Shown one piece after another: positions 20,601 to 33,300 of a stretch of DNA of 64,000 nt. The stretch comes from Phaseolus vulgaris (Eukaryota > Streptophyta > Magnoliopsida > Fabales > Fabaceae), in the NCBI RefSeq assembly GCF_000499845.2, contig NC_023759.2:24577500-24641499 (forward strand), read 5' to 3'. Numbering within the stretch: the first letter of the stretch is position 1; every line of letters starts with the position of its first letter. A program made the position numbers and the translations under genes. The notes beneath the pieces were generated by a model. The model had not been told where the DNA came from and did not search any database. It was given only the letters and a program-made list of their open reading frames with translations.

Positions 20601-23067
20601 TGTTGAGGTCAGTGAAATCCACGCACATTCTCCACTTGCCGCTTGCCTTCTGAACCAGCACCACATTCGCTAGCCACTCGGGGTACTGGATCTCTCTGAT
20701 GTGCCCTGCAGCAAGGAGCTTCTGCGCTTCGTCGTGGATCACCTTCCTCTTCTCCTCGTTGAATTTCCTTCGCCTTTGTCGCACAGGTCGAACCTTAGGG
20801 TCCATCGACAGACGATGGCAAAGGAAATCGGGGTCGATTCCTGGCATGTCGGACGCTGACCATGCAAAGGCACCCATGTGCTTTTCGATCACACCAACAA
20901 TCAGCTTTCGCTCTTCTTCAACGTGGGATCCCCCCAATTTGAACTTTTTCCCCCCGATGTCCACTTCGACCCATCCTTCAGCTGGGTGGGGCCTTCTCTC
21001 ACTGGCGATGACCGCCCTCGCGATCCCTGACTCGCGGGGAGCGATCGCGCCTTCCTCTTCTTCTTCCACCTGAGCTACCTGGGAGCCCCCCACCGTAGCG
21101 TTCTCCATCCTCCGAGCACCCTGTGTTTCCCTAACCACTGATCGCTCTTCGCGCACACCTGGTGGGGGTGCCGTGGTGACGTGGCATACGCTTCTCTTCT
21201 GCTTTAGGCTGTTCTCAAAACAGCGTCTAGCCTCAGCCTGATCCGACTTGATGGTTATTACGGTCCCCTCCATCGACGGCAGCTTCAGCTTCATGTGCCT
21301 CGTTGATGGTATTGCGCCCAACCTATTGAGGGTTGGCCTCCCCAACAAAATGTTGTATGCGGAAGGGGCGTTCACCACCAAGTACTTTATCCTTTCAGTG
21401 CGGGCTGTCGTTCCATCAGTGAACGTTGTCCTCAGCTCAATGTATCCCCGCACCTCTACCTGATCTCCTGCAAAACCGTAGAGACACCCGGTATACGGCC
21501 TTAGTTGATCAGGGGACAACTGCAACTTGTTAAACGTCGGCCAGAACATGACGTCTGCCGAGCTTCCTTGATCTACGAGCACTCTGTGCACTCGTCTTCC
21601 TACCGTGATGACGGAAATGATGACAGGGTCGTTATCGTGCGGGACGACGTCCCGTAGGTCAGCTTTCCTGAAGACAATATCTACTTCAGGGTAATGGCTC
21701 TCATCTACCGCGTCTACCGCCATAACCGACCGAGCGTACCTCCTTCTTTGTGACGCAGTGCATCCCCCGCCAGAGAAGCCTCCCGCGATTGTTTGCACTT
21801 CCCCGTGCACAGGGACTTCATGCTGCTGTTCTCCAGCCTGGGATCCCGACGCGCGATCACCCTGCGGCTCACGCAGGTAATCTGCTAGGAATCCTGACTT
21901 CACCAACTCTGCCAGTTGGTGTCCCAACGCCAAACAGGAGTGAAGTGTGTGGCCAAAGGCCTGGTGAAACTCACACCACTCATTCTTCTTTCTACCAAGT
22001 ACCTTATCAGTCTTCTCCGGTACGCGTAGTCTTGCTGCTACAGCAGGAAGGGCGATGAGATCCGCCAATCCCACCATGAAATTGTATCTTGGGGGCGCAT
22101 TGTTCTCCCTTGCACGCCCCCTGCTTTGATCCTTGCCTGGTGCGTAGGGACGAGGTTTTTCCCGCACCCTTTTCCCCTCCTTGGCCTCATGCACCCTTGC
22201 TTGCTGCGGTTTCCCTTGCCCTCCACGCGGTGTTGGTGGTGAAGCACTCCCTCTTTTTTCATAAACCTATGTTTCTGCCACTCCGTGTGCCACCGTGCGA
22301 CGCCGGATCTCTGCAAAGGTGCTGGGATGGCTCCTGATGAGAGACTCGCTGAAGGGGCCAGGCAGCACTCCCTTCTTGAACGCGTGCACCAGCATATCTT
22401 CATCTTTGCTGGGCAGTCTAACCACTTGTGCTCCAAAGCGGTTGAGGTAGTCCTTCAGCGACTCGCCTTGGTACTGACGCACGTCGAACAAATCGTATGA
22501 CACCACTACAGGTGCTTTGTTGACGATGTACTGCTCAGTGAAAAGCTTTGAAAACTGAGGGAAAGACGTGATATGTCCTTCTGGTAAGCTCACGAACCAC
22601 TCCATGGCGATTCCGCTTAGTGTGCTCACGAACATTTTGCAGTACACAGCGTCTGAGCCCCCAGACAACATCATCTGGGTGTGGAACGCCGTCAGATGCG
22701 CCTCCGGGTCTTCTACCCCTGTGAACGACGCCTTCACCCCCACCAGGTTGGGAGGCACCATGGTTCCCATGATTTTAGGGGAGAATGGCATGGGGAACGC
22801 TCTTGGAGGTGACGACTGCCTAGACGTCCTTTCGTCAGCCGCGTGTTCCCTCTGTGCCTGCAATGTCCTCCTCAGCTCTTCATTGACGCGATTCAGCTCG
22901 TCGTTCCTACTCTGCGACGCAGCCAACTCCGTCTGCATCCTTTCTTGTTCAACTTTCAACGCTGCGGCGTTATCATGCAGCGTGCGCACCATCTCCAGGA
23001 CCTGCGCCATTGTCACAGCTCCTTCGTCAGCAGATGGTGCAGGTGATGGTTGTCTGTTCCTTGGCAT
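17671..23067 (-). pseudogene. gag-pol: gag-pol polyprotein of element B, one frame with two TAG stops
   Basis: The ATG is at 23067 and the frame is constant to the stop at 17671. It is broken by TAG at 22269-22267 and at 18756-18754. Order: N-terminal coiled coil; Retrotrans_gag region (AHLTAFHTQMMLSGGSDA ... EWFVSLPEGHI ... YDLFDVRQYQGESL); a C-x2-H-x4-H-x4-C knuckle-like motif (WCEFHQAFGHTLHSC); protease with VDQGSSADVMF in place of the usual D-T/S-G; RT with YVDD; RNase H; second RNase H (SVDGSS, NQAEYEA, KSDS); integrase with WGIDILGPFP, DNGTQF and TNGQVESAN. gag and pol are fused without a frameshift, as is usual in this lineage. The 22269 stop replaces a Glu-like codon of sister copies. 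Confidence 0.92.
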
Positions 23068-23165
23068 CTTTCCCTAGCAAAGAACTTGGTAAAACCTTGG
23101 TAAGCTTCAAAAACTGTGGTGTATATGGGACCACGATTCACTCGAGCCCCACGGTGGGCGCCAAA
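23068..23165 (-). other. Leader and primer-binding site of element B
   Basis: The minus strand just inside the 5' LTR reads tt, then TGGCGCCCACCGTGGGGC (23163-23146). This 18-nt primer site is shared with D and, except for its first base, with C and I. The tRNA was not identified by memory. About 80 nt of leader precede the gag ATG. Confidence 0.8.
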
Positions 23166-24357
23166 TGATCCTGCCGACAACTCGAACGTGGAGGAATCGC
23201 TTTGTAGCACTCTCTGTCCTGGCTACGCGACTGCGTTCTCTGCAGAATCACCCTCAGAACCTTCTCTTGGATCTCCAAACGTGACCTGCAAAACACACAG
23301 ACGGCGCCTCTAGCGGCCGTTTGCACTCCGACGATCAAGTTAGACCACAGAACCACTAAATGAGAAAAACTAGTAGTGTGTGTGAAAAACTCTTGTTCTC
23401 TTTTTTCTCCTCCTAATCTCTCCCTGATTCTCTTTTATGTCTCTCTCTCTGTTTCTGGGCCTAACAGAATTCTGTTATGCTTTTCTGGCATGTGTCAGAA
23501 CCCTGTTATGCTTTTCTGAGACAATGTACCTCCAGAATCAGTAGAGTGTGGGTGTGAGAGTCTGTGCGTGTCTTCGCGTCTCTGCGCTTGGCTGCGCCTG
23601 TCTGTACCCTTAGTGGTACGGAGTGCACCTTTATCTAGACCGCACCCCTCTCAGATGATGACACGTGGAGGCATGCAACTCACATCTAACCACAAACGTG
23701 TCACTTACTGGAAGGGCTCTAGCGCTTCTCCTTGTGCGCCTAAATTATTCCCTTGCGGAGTAACTTAGGATATTTCTTCCATCTGGGTAAGTCGCATACT
23801 CTCAGGAGAACGCCGGGCGTGGCTGGTCTAGGCACACTCACCAAGCGTTGCCCTCTGCGTAACGGCTTACCCTTCACGGTATCGCGCACGTAATGGGTTG
23901 AGGGAATCACCAATCACTGACTGGTTTACTAGTTCCCTCAGGCCACTCTCGTGCACGATTTCCTGAGATGTGCCCATGCGAGGTCCATGCGTAATGCTCT
24001 CGCTGGGAACCTCAGCCCCAGTTTAACTGCGTGTAACACGGGACCCCGATGACCATGCACCCGATGACTGATCAGTGCTCTATTGCTTCTCGCGTTCTGC
24101 CCCCAGGCATTAGTCTGGGAACTGGTCTGTTGGTGGCCATTTGGCCACTGACCACCGATCACCGTTCTGGGTGATCTGTCCCCTGACCTCTCTGCCGCCT
24201 GATCTGTCGGTGGTCACTTGGTTACTGACCCCCCGATCATCGCTCTTGGCGATCGCCCCCCTGATCTCTCTGTCACCTGCTCCACGTGTCACCCTGCGAG
24301 TGGTCCACGTGGTTCTCTGCTGCTGACGTCATTGACTACCGATGACCGATCGGATCA
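23166..24357 (-). repeat. 5' LTR of element B (1192 bp)
   Basis: It pairs with 12678-13866. In element orientation the U5 block with a tttgcagg-like end is at about 23343-23281. Confidence 0.93.
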
Positions 24358-24931
24358 CATATAACATCCTAAAAGATCGATCCAGTTCAAATAATTTGAA
24401 TTGTATAAGGATAAAGGTTCGTAATTTTTTTTCTTTCTCTTTTCATTGTTTATCAATATACTAACTTTTAATTTTTATTGAATTATAGTGTAATAAACAA
24501 CCAGGAAGCTATGAGTGTGGTTATTACGTTATGCAATGGATGATTACCATTGTAAGACTAGGTGTTAAAACTGGTTGGAGAGAGGTAACATGATATGTTA
24601 AATTATTTCTATAATTCTTGAACATATATGCATCTTAAAAATAATTTATGTCAACTATATTTTGAAATGCAGTTATTCACGGAAGAAATACCAATGAGTT
24701 AAGAAGCCATAACATATGTGAGACATTCTTTGTCCACATATTTCATAAATTTTTATAACTCTAGGATAGTTGATCAATAGTGTAGGGATTAAACGTAATT
24801 TGATTAGTGTTTGTAATGTACATTTTGATCAATATTTATTTGATTCTTTCAATTTATCTGAATTTATGTATTTGTCTGGCTGGGTATATATAATCGAACA
24901 TGTTAATTTATATGGGAATTAGCACTAATAC
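24358..24931 (+). mobile_element. CACTA remnant E, right part (end of Ulp1-like protease and 3' region)
   Basis: The sequence resumes the exon cut by B (ataacatcctaaaag). After an intron ending in tatag, an exon at about 24490-24585 encodes NKQPGSYECGYYVMQWM and then TIVRLGVKTGW, holding the catalytic Gln and Cys (ECG) of Ulp1-type proteases. A short exon with LFTEEIPMS follows (about 24672). The 3' part matches G (37840-38278). It extends about 90 nt further before element C interrupts it at 24932. No right CACTA end is seen. Confidence 0.8.
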
Positions 24932-25823
24932 TGATCCTGCCTGTTGACCAAAACGCTGGAGCTTTGCCTCGTCAAACTTTGATCGACTTATGCGCCGTGT
25001 CAGCCTCCGTCCTTCACCGCGATCCACCTCAAGATCCTGCAAAAGACGAAACGGCGCCGCTGTGGCCGATCTCGCTCCGACGCCCAAGTCAGCGATTGAA
25101 CCACCAATTACTTAAGAGTAAAACTCAAGAACTCTAAGGAACCGTGACCAGTTCTCTCTCAGTGTACTCAAGACTCGCAAGCGTAAAGAAACAATCTGAA
25201 CGTGCGTACCTCAGAAGTTCGTTGGAAACTCTTATATACCTGGGCACTTTCTCTCTCCTGGCAGTTACACATCTGGACACGTGGCTCGCATCTAGCTGTA
25301 CACGTGCCATCATCTGGAGCATCCTTGACTTGGGCGCTACTTCTTACTCTTCAGGTCTTTTGGCTAAGTTACTTATGTATGATACTACTCAGTGCATAGT
25401 TGCCTTGGAGCGTGATCTCTTCTGGATGGCAAGTTCGGGTGCCTTCGTACACACCTTCCTTGTGGTCTCGCCGGCTGCCTTCATGATCTGCCCTACCTGC
25501 TTCACCGTATATGTTCAAGTAAGCTGTCTCCCGACCTCATCCTCTGGCCAGCTGGGAAATGACTATCTGCCTTCATCTTCGGCGATGTCCTTGTTTCGGC
25601 GATCTCTAATCACTTGGTCGCCTGGGTTCACATCTGGCGACTTCATCTTCAACCCGGTGACCGTCGGTTTAGGCATGCTGGAGATCGGAGCACGCCAACT
25701 TAGTAACTGGCGACTACACGAACCCCCCGATTTCCTTCCCTTCTGCCAGCCAGGTGTCCCATGCAACACGCCTATATAATAGCTCGATGCCACGTCATCA
25801 CTTCCGACTACCAGGGCGGTACA
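24932..25823 (-). repeat. 3' LTR of element C
   Basis: It is identical in length to 36181-37072. A TATATAAT box at 25773-25780 reads on the + strand, towards the antisense gene. The sense TATA (tatataag on the minus strand) lies at about 25230-25240. The LTR therefore has TATA-like boxes in both directions. Confidence 0.92.
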
Positions 25824-26408
25824 CAAGCCCCCCAGTCTTAAGTGAAGACTTGTCCAGCGAAAAGACTAAAGGAGTCACGTCACTACCGATCTACGTGGCG
25901 CTGGCGCAGAATTCCAAACGTTTGTACTTTCTGCTTTCCTGACGCTCCACCAAACATTCTCCCAATCGTCCGACACGTGGCTTCATCAACGGTTGCCTTT
26001 AGTTGTCGTTTGCGCTTCCAAAAACCATTTGAAAAACCCTTAAACCCATTTCACTTCTACTGCTCCATCACCTCTTTGCCTTCTCAAACGCTTCGAGTTT
26101 CTCTGCAAAAACCCACGACGCTCTTCAACCTTCTGGATCCTCAACTTCATTCAGCGTTCTTCCGATCATCAAAAGGTACTCCCTTTACTTCTTTTGTTGA
26201 GTTTTCCTGCATTTTAACCGATTCGCATCATCCATTAACTGTCTGGTGCATACCCTATGGGTTGTTTCTTCTGCTTCTTCCTTCTCGTAACTTAGGGCTT
26301 CGTCTCCATTACAACGAACCTTCGTTCGTTCGTTTTCTCATCCTTCTTTCACAACCGAGTCAGCCTCTACGGCCTTTGCTCACCTTTCCCTTTCTTTTTC
26401 CTTTGCAG
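25824..26408 (+). promoter_or_regulatory. PPT, promoter region, first exon and 5'UTR intron of the antisense gene in C
   Basis: 25824-25842 is the PPT (caagccccccagtcttaag on +). Downstream are acgtcac, tacgtggcgc and cgacacgtggcttcatcaacgg (about 25970). The last is the same element as in B, H and I. A non-coding exon ends at 26175. The 233-nt intron 26176-26408 begins gtactc and ends tttgcag. Element I has an intron of exactly the same length. Confidence 0.65.
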
Positions 26409-26416
26409 TTTCCACG

Positions 26417-29030
26417 ATGGCTCGCTCAAAGATCACCCCAAATCCTCCTCCCTCGTCACGAAACCCTCCATCTCAGGCTCATAACCCACCAAGAGCACCT
26501 GGTGCTTCTTCTTCCCAGGCTGAGAGGCCTGCAACCTCTGGCCCTGACCTGGCTCAGGCTACTCCACCGGTCGCCGGAGGAGCCTCCGTCCCTACTCCAG
26601 ACTATAAAAAGATTTACCCCTGGGCCAGCTCGGCTCTGCTGAAAGAAACTTCTTCGATAAACTCTGCAATGGCGGTGCTCCGACTAAGGAAAGGGGACCA
26701 GTCAGATCTTTCTTTTCACAAGGAGCACGATAGTAAGATGGCTGTGCTGCCTTGCCACCCTGAGGAGCCGATCTGCGCTGACGACAAAGCGAGCGATGGC
26801 GAGTCGTTCTGCTTTCTCTACACGACGTTTTTCAAGAAGGTGAAGCTCCGACTTCCCTTTACTCGTTTCGAGCGAGAACTGCTGACCGAGCTCGACATCG
26901 CCCCTGCCCAGCTTCACCCCAACAACTGGGCGTTCGTAAGGGCGTTCCAGATCATATGTGCACATCTGGGACTGCCAGCGTCAATGGACGTTTTCCTCTT
27001 CCTTTTTGAAGCTAAGCATCCAGGAGATCGCCTTTGGGTGAGTCTGAACGGGATTGCTGGAGGTCGATCCTTTCTATCTTCCAGCAATCTTACAAGGATT
27101 GGAAGGGGAAATTCATTCAAGTACGCCAAAACGACCAGGATGCTTCGCTGCTCGACGGCTTTCCCTTGTACTGGGTAAACAAGGGAAACAAAGACTCCAA
27201 GAGAAACTTCAGGAGGCCAAGAAGCCCTGACAGCATGGGCGTTTTGGACAAAGATCTGTGCCTCTTCTGGAAGAGCGTGGCAAACGCCAACATTACCTTC
27301 CTCACCACTGCGCTCATCTCCTTCGAGTTCTTCGAAGACCAACTCAAGGCTCGAATAGGTTAGAGCTCACCTCAATATCTAAGTTATTGCTCTTGGCGAT
27401 ACCTCTGTTAACTGTTTCTGGGCGTCTTGTCCGTTGTGCACAAGACTTGGGTTTTATTTTCTGCATCACTTGTTTGCTTCATTTGCATATCTACTCATGT
27501 GTTTATCTTTCTCTTTGAGCTGACCCATATACCTTTGTATTATGCAGATCTCATGTTGGGCAAGGGAAAACTGGCTGAATTGAGGGCGCTCGCCCGAGCC
27601 CATGGGTTGGCGTCGGGTTCCCAGACCGTGCCCAATTCAGTGGTGGAGATCGCCGCTGCCCAGGGCAGATCTCCCCCTAAAGGCCCAGCTCCTTCAGAGG
27701 CCCAGCCCGCCCAACAACGCAAGAAGCTCATCCTCAGGAAGCCAAAGAGGAAAACCCCTCAGGTGGTCCATGAGGATGAAGAAGAAGACGATGAGGCAAC
27801 TGAAGATGGCCTCATCACCAAAAGAAAGAGGGTGGCGCCTTCTTCACCACCTATTCCACCTCCTCCTCCAACATCAACACCGCCTTCTCCGCCATCTCCA
27901 CCTCCAACACTACCTCCTCCCCCAGCTCCCACATCGCCAGTCCAAGCAGTTCCCTTGGCGGCTGCATTTCCCGTGGTTGAGGCTGCTGGGCCCGACTTCA
28001 TGGAGAACCCCCCGAGCGCCTCCACGCCATATGTATCTGCTGGAGAGGGTCCTCCTTCAACTGCCTCAACGGCGGAAGCTGCACCAGGCGGGGATGAAGG
28101 TGCTCACAACTCGCCTATCATCATCACCGAGTCCCCCTCGTCACCACCACGCCAAGAAGCTCCAACCCAATAGCCAACTCAAGAAGGTGGTGGCGAGAAC
28201 CAGCAACAGGCTCCCCAGTGCTTCCACGAGCAAACCTCTCCCTTGAGGTAAAAAGGGTGTGGGAACCCTTCTCAGCGAAACTCAAGATGATGGCAGAGGA
28301 TTTCCCCTCCATCATATCAAAAGCTGTGGAGAGTTCCAGCAAGAAGCTCCAGGATGACATCTCCGTGCTCCAAGAGGAGAATCGCCTAATAAGGATCGAG
28401 GCGGAGAAGTTATCCTGCAACCTTATGCTGGCGGAGATCAATCATTCCCGAGTGGAGGACGCCATGAGCACCGAGCTTCGGGTGGCGCGCAAAGAGGCCA
28501 CCGATCTACGCCATAAGGTGCACCTCTTAGCTCAAGAGAAGATCGAGCTGGAGAGCAAGCTGGTCCCCTATCGCGTCAAGGTGGCTGACCTGGAGGCGTC
28601 GATCAAAGCAGATGCCGCCAAGGTAAAAACCCTTGAGAAGAGGTCAGCAGATCGGGAGGTCTTCTTGGGGAAAGTTGAAAAGGAGAGAGACGACACCATG
28701 GCCAAACTCGCCGAGGCCAAAGAGGAAAATGGGAAGATCGCCACAAAGCTGGCCCAGGCGCAGGCGGAATCCAAGAAGGTTGCTGAAGACCTCCTTCAAG
28801 TTCGTGAAACAACTGAAGAACTCAAGAAACAAGCTGAAGAGCTAAAACAGCAGAACGAGGGGCTCAAGAAGCAAATTGAAGAACTCGAGCTGAGCTCCGC
28901 CCAGATCCTTGCTGCTGGGTTTGACGCTGCCTTGGAACAATTCGCCTGCCAGTACCCTGACTTGGATCTCTCCATGGTGTCGCTGAACAACGAGGTGGTG
29001 GACGGGAAGATTGTTCCTTCTGAAGACTAG
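26417..29030 (+). pseudogene. Antisense gene of element C, broken by two frameshifts and one TAG
   Basis: The first coding exon is 26417-27358, the intron 27359-27547 (gttaga...atgcag, phase 1) and the last exon 27548-29030. Exon 1 has the Transposase_28-type core (YPWASSALLKE, FTRFERELLTELD, QLHPNNWAFVRAF, DWKGKFIQV, FPLYWV). It is one base short in a G run at about 27058-27062 compared with I. The last exon begins with GKLAELRALARAHG, has basic KPKRKTP and TKRKRVAPS segments around an acidic EDEEEDDEATED, then a Pro-rich stretch. TAG at 28171-28173 and a frame change at about 28200-28245 separate this from the coiled-coil part, which ends NNEVVDGKIVP. It is the closest relative of the intact gene in I. 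Confidence 0.8.
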
Positions 29031-30228
29031 TTGCTTCCCTCCATCCATTATTCCTATGCTTTCTCCTCACATACTTACTTGTAATAAATTTTTCCCTTTT
29101 TCTGCACATGTATTTTGAACTGATGCCATTATGTTATGACATTTCCTGCTCCTTTACATAATCTCTCTTGTCAACTTTATCTTCCTCGCATAAATCTCTT
29201 AGACAAAATTAACTTAGTAACTCCGCGAGCGCAATTGTATACTAACTGCTTCGAACCATCGACTTTCGAATGGTAACATTCTAACAACTTGTAACCTTAA
29301 GGTAATGAACCTTAGCGCGAAATCACTTTTCAAATAACGAGCTTCAACCCAACTAATGGCTTAAGACACAGCTCACCTGATCTACCTTATCAAAACGGGC
29401 CTTGGCTTCTCGCCATCGTTAGAATTTCTCCTGGTCGCCAAAGACTCTTAGCAATACTAGCTTCCTCTTGCCTTCACAACTTGGCCATTGTTCCTTTATC
29501 TGGGGGTAGAGGCGCCTTGCGGATCCTTCTCTACCTCCCTGAGCTTCAGAACAAGGAACCGGGTGGCTGGGCGTTCTCTTCGAACCTACCTTAGCCACCC
29601 TCCGAACTTCTTCCACCCTTTACACCATACCTGAACTCGTTCGAGACGAGAAGGATTTTATCTTGCCTGAACTCGCTCATCGGCGAGAAGGTCTTTAACT
29701 CGCATGAACTCGCTCATCAGCGAGAAGGTCTTTATCTCGTGCCTCTACATTGCCCTAGGGGCTACATCTTCTCTCCCCTAGAAACACTGAGGACTTTTTG
29801 CTGGTGCCTCTTCATTGCCCCAGAGGCTACATCTTCTCTCCTGTGGAAGCACTGAGGACTTTTACTGGTGCCTCTACATTGCCCCAGAGGCTACATCTTC
29901 TCTCCTCTGGAAGCACTGAGGACTTCTTACTCTTCCTCGCCTGCACTCGCTCGACGGCGAGGAGGTCTTTATCTCGCCTCAGGACGCGCGAGGGCGTTGA
30001 GGTCTTTTAACTGGTGCCTCCGATCGCCGAAAGACGATGAGGACTTTAAACTTTAACTATGCTGCCAATCGCCGAAAGACGATGGGGACTTAGAAAACTT
30101 TTTAGAAAGCATGCAACATAACTTCAACTCGCCTTAAATCCCATATAAGTGACAAGGTCTTTCTTCAAAACTTTCGGAAAACAACAAGCATGCAATCTAA
30201 AACACTTTAAACTTTGAAAACTCTTCTT
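29031..30228. repeat. Spacer of element C with three minisatellite arrays
   Basis: No gene is present. About 29632-29740 holds three units of about 37 bp (gaactcgctcatcggcgaga). About 29741-29935 holds three units of about 62 bp (gcctctacattgcccc ... cactgaggactt). About 30013-30092 holds two units (atcgccgaaagacgatg). Element I has the same three arrays in the same order with 4, 5 and 3 units. Confidence 0.8.
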
Positions 30229-30283
30229 TATTGGGCGGCCTCATTAAAAACCCTCTTTAGGGAAAAAAGAGTGCCCCCTCCAA
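30229..30283 (-). promoter_or_regulatory. Conserved post-pol block, element C
   Basis: The minus strand reads gagggggcactctttt, then a ccctaaagagggttttta stretch and atgaggccgcccaataaa. It is equivalent to the block in A. Confidence 0.6.
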
Positions 30284-30340
30284 ACTGTTTTAACAGAAAC
30301 ATTGTAAAGCTCTTCGTGTTTGTTTTTACTTACAAAGTTC

Positions 30341-33300
30341 TTAACTGTAATATAACTTGAGGTGCGTGGCGTTCCAAGTGCGAGGAATCGCCCCTCCTTC
30401 CAATGTTTCTAAGCGGTAGGCGCCGTTCCCGAGCGCCTCGGTTATTCTGAACGGTCCCGTCCACTTAGGCGACAGCTTGTTCTCCATCTCGTACTGGTGG
30501 GCCTTCCTCATCACCAGGTCGCCTTCTCTGAACTGTCTTGGCATCACCTTCGAGTTATATCTTCGTTCAATCCTTCTTTTCACCGCCTCAGCTTTCAATC
30601 TCGCCTCCTCCCTGACCTCATCCAGTAAGTCCAGATTCAACCTTCTTTCCTCATTCGAGTCTTCCTCCACAAAGTTTTGGAATCTCGGCGAGCTCTCCTG
30701 GATCTCCACTGGAATCATTGCGTTGCACCCGTAAACTAAACTGAACGGGGTCTCATGGGTTCCTGACTGCTCGGTGGTGTGGTACGCCCAGACTATACGG
30801 GGTACCTCCTCAGCCCAACCTCCTTTGGCTTTCTCTAGCCTTCTCTTCAAAACTCTTAGCAACACCCGATTGGCTGACTCTACTTGGCCATTCGTCTGAG
30901 GGTGCTCGACGGATGCAAATACTTGTTGAATTCCCACCCCTTCGCACAGCTTCTTCAACAGGTGACTTGCAAACTGAGTCCCGTTGTCCGACACCAGGCG
31001 CTTGGGCACACCAAACCGGCACACAATGTTCTTCCACACGAAACCCTCGATCTTGTGTGCGGTGATCTGGGCCACTGGTTCTGCTTCGATCCACTTGGTG
31101 AAATACTCAATCGCCACCACCAAGTACTTCATCTGCCTGATCGCCAATGGAAAGGGTCCCAGAATATCGATCCCCCACGTGTGAAACGGCCAAGGGCTGT
31201 AAATCGACTTCAACTCCTCGGGAGGCGCCTTGTGCCAATCGGCGTGCTGCTGACACTGCTTGCAACACTGTGCATACTTCTTGCAGTCTTCTCTCATTGT
31301 AGGCCAGTAGTAACAACCACGGAGGGTCCTTGCGGCCAGAGCTCGACCCCTGACGTGGCTTCCACATACCCCTTCATGGAGCTCTGCCATAATTCTTGTA
31401 CATTTCTCGCCATGCACACACTCCGGGAGTGGGTGAGTGAACCCAAACCTGTACAACTCGCCATCAATCATTGTGAACTTGCTAGAATTCTTCTTTATCT
31501 TCCTAGACTCCGTTGGATCCAACGGGAGGAGGCCATCCGCCAGGCATCGTTTGTACTGCGTTACCCAGGTGTCTGGCTCATGGGTAGCGCAGACCTGTGC
31601 CACGTTCACCTTCTCTCCCCGACATGCCCTTATTCTTGGCGACCTCAAGGTTTCTTGAGTCAAAGACCTGTGACTCCTCGCTGCTTTCTCCGTCGATTTG
31701 CTTATCTGAAGAACCAAGTGATCTGCCACAAATGCTCTAGGCGTCTTGAGAGTTTCTTGAATCACCGTCCTCTGCCTACCCCCCTTGCCGAAACTGGCGA
31801 GCTTAGCTAGCAAGTCGGCTCGGGCATTCTGCTCTCTGGGCACATGCACTACTTCGAAGGAGACATAGGAACTCTTCAATTCCTGTACATACTCCAGGTA
31901 AGCCGCCATTTGTGGATCTTTAGCCTGGAACTCACCTGTTACTTGCCCTGTGACCAACAACGAGTCACTCTTAGCCATCAACACCCTAGCTCCCATCTCC
32001 TTGTCCAGCAAGATTCCGGCAATCAGCGCCTCACACTCTGCTTGGTTGTTGCTGGCTTTGAAGGCAAACCTCAGGGACTGTTCAATCAGCACGCCGTTGG
32101 GTCCTTCCAAGATGACTCCAGCACCGCTACCCTGCTGGTTCGACGATCCGTCCACTGAAAGCACCCAACGAAAGTCATCCCCCTCAACTCGTGTCGCTTC
32201 AAACGAGAGCTCGACCATGAAGTCTGCGAAGATCTGTCCCTTAATCGGACCTCGGGGCTCATACTTGATGTCGAACTCCGACAGCTCCACCGCCCACTTC
32301 ACCATCCTCCCAGCGACGTCGGGCTTCTTCAAGACCTTCTGGATGGGCAAGTCGGTCATCACCAATATTGTGAAGCTATGGAAATAGTGGCGTAACCTTC
32401 TTGCCGGAAAGACTACTGCCAGTGCAGCCTTCTCCAAGGCCTGATATCTCACCTCCGGGCCCTGCAACACCTTGCTGACAAAATAAATAGGCTTTTGAGC
32501 CTGATCTTGGTCTTGGGCGAGCACCGCACTCACCGCCTTCTCAGTTACAGCAAAATACAACCTGGGAGGGGTCCCCATCAGCGGTTTGCACAAAACCGGC
32601 GGGCTCGCCAGGTACTCTTTAAGCCTGACGAAGGCTTCTTCACACTCCTTCGTCCAGGTAAATTTGTTATTCCGCCTTAAACACTGGAAATATGGATGGC
32701 CCTTCTCTCCGCTGGCCGACACGAAGCGAGACAGGGCGGCCATCCGACCCGTGAGCTGCTGCACCTCCTTCACGGTCGTGGGGCTCCTCATCGCCAAGAT
32801 GGCGGCACACTTATCAGGGTTGGCTTTTATTCCTCTCTCAGTTAAGAGGAAACCCAAGAACTTCCCAGCCTCCACGCCAAAAATGCACTTCTCGGGATTC
32901 AGCTTTAATCTAAACTTGGCGATCGTAGTAAACAATTCCTCCAAGTCTGCAACGTGCTTGCTCTTCTCTGGCAAGGTCACGACCATGTCATCTACGTAGG
33001 CTTGCACATTCCTTCCCAACATTGGTGCAAGTACCCGATCCATCAACCTCTGGTACGTGGCCCCCGCGTTCTTCAGCCCAAATGGCATCACCTTGTAGCA
33101 GTAGCACGATCTCTCGGTCATGAAGGCAGTCTTTTCTTCATCCATGGGATGCATCTTGATCTGGTTATACCCCAAGAAGGCATCCAGGAAACTCAACAAC
33201 TTACACCCTGCAGCACTGTCCACCAGGGCGTCTATGCTTGGCAAAGGATACGAATCCTTTGGGCAAGCCTTGTTCAGATCGGTGAAGTCGACGCACATGC

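Larger units (their letters stand above)
12678..24357 (-). mobile_element. Element B: complete Tat-type retrotransposon, family 2 (11.7 kb)
   Basis: Two LTRs (12678-13866 and 23166-24357) start TGATCC and end GGATCA in element orientation. A PBS (23146-23163), gag-pol (23067-17671), spacer, antisense gene (+ strand, 14465-16710) and PPT (13867-13885) are all present. Flanks are gatat (12673-12677) and catat (24358-24362), an imperfect 5-bp duplication. The two LTRs differ at about 18 sites plus two or three small indels by eye (about 1.5%). It is inserted in the protease region of CACTA element E. Confidence 0.93.

Noticed and set aside
22038..22436. Separate 132-codon minus-strand ORF overlapping gag of B
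   Set aside because: Shadow frame across the gag linker; the true frame continues on both sides of the TAG at 22267.
25144..25779. 211-codon ORF on the + strand in the LTR of C, repeated at 36393-36959
   Set aside because: It lies wholly in both LTRs of C; the equivalent in I LTRs (60643-60999 and 49272-49673, minus) is shorter and diverged. It has no recognisable domain and looks like a chance frame in a low-stop LTR.
26417..29030. Transposase_28-type gene as a host or domesticated gene
   Set aside because: Each copy sits between pol and the PPT/3' LTR of a retrotransposon, so it is element cargo.
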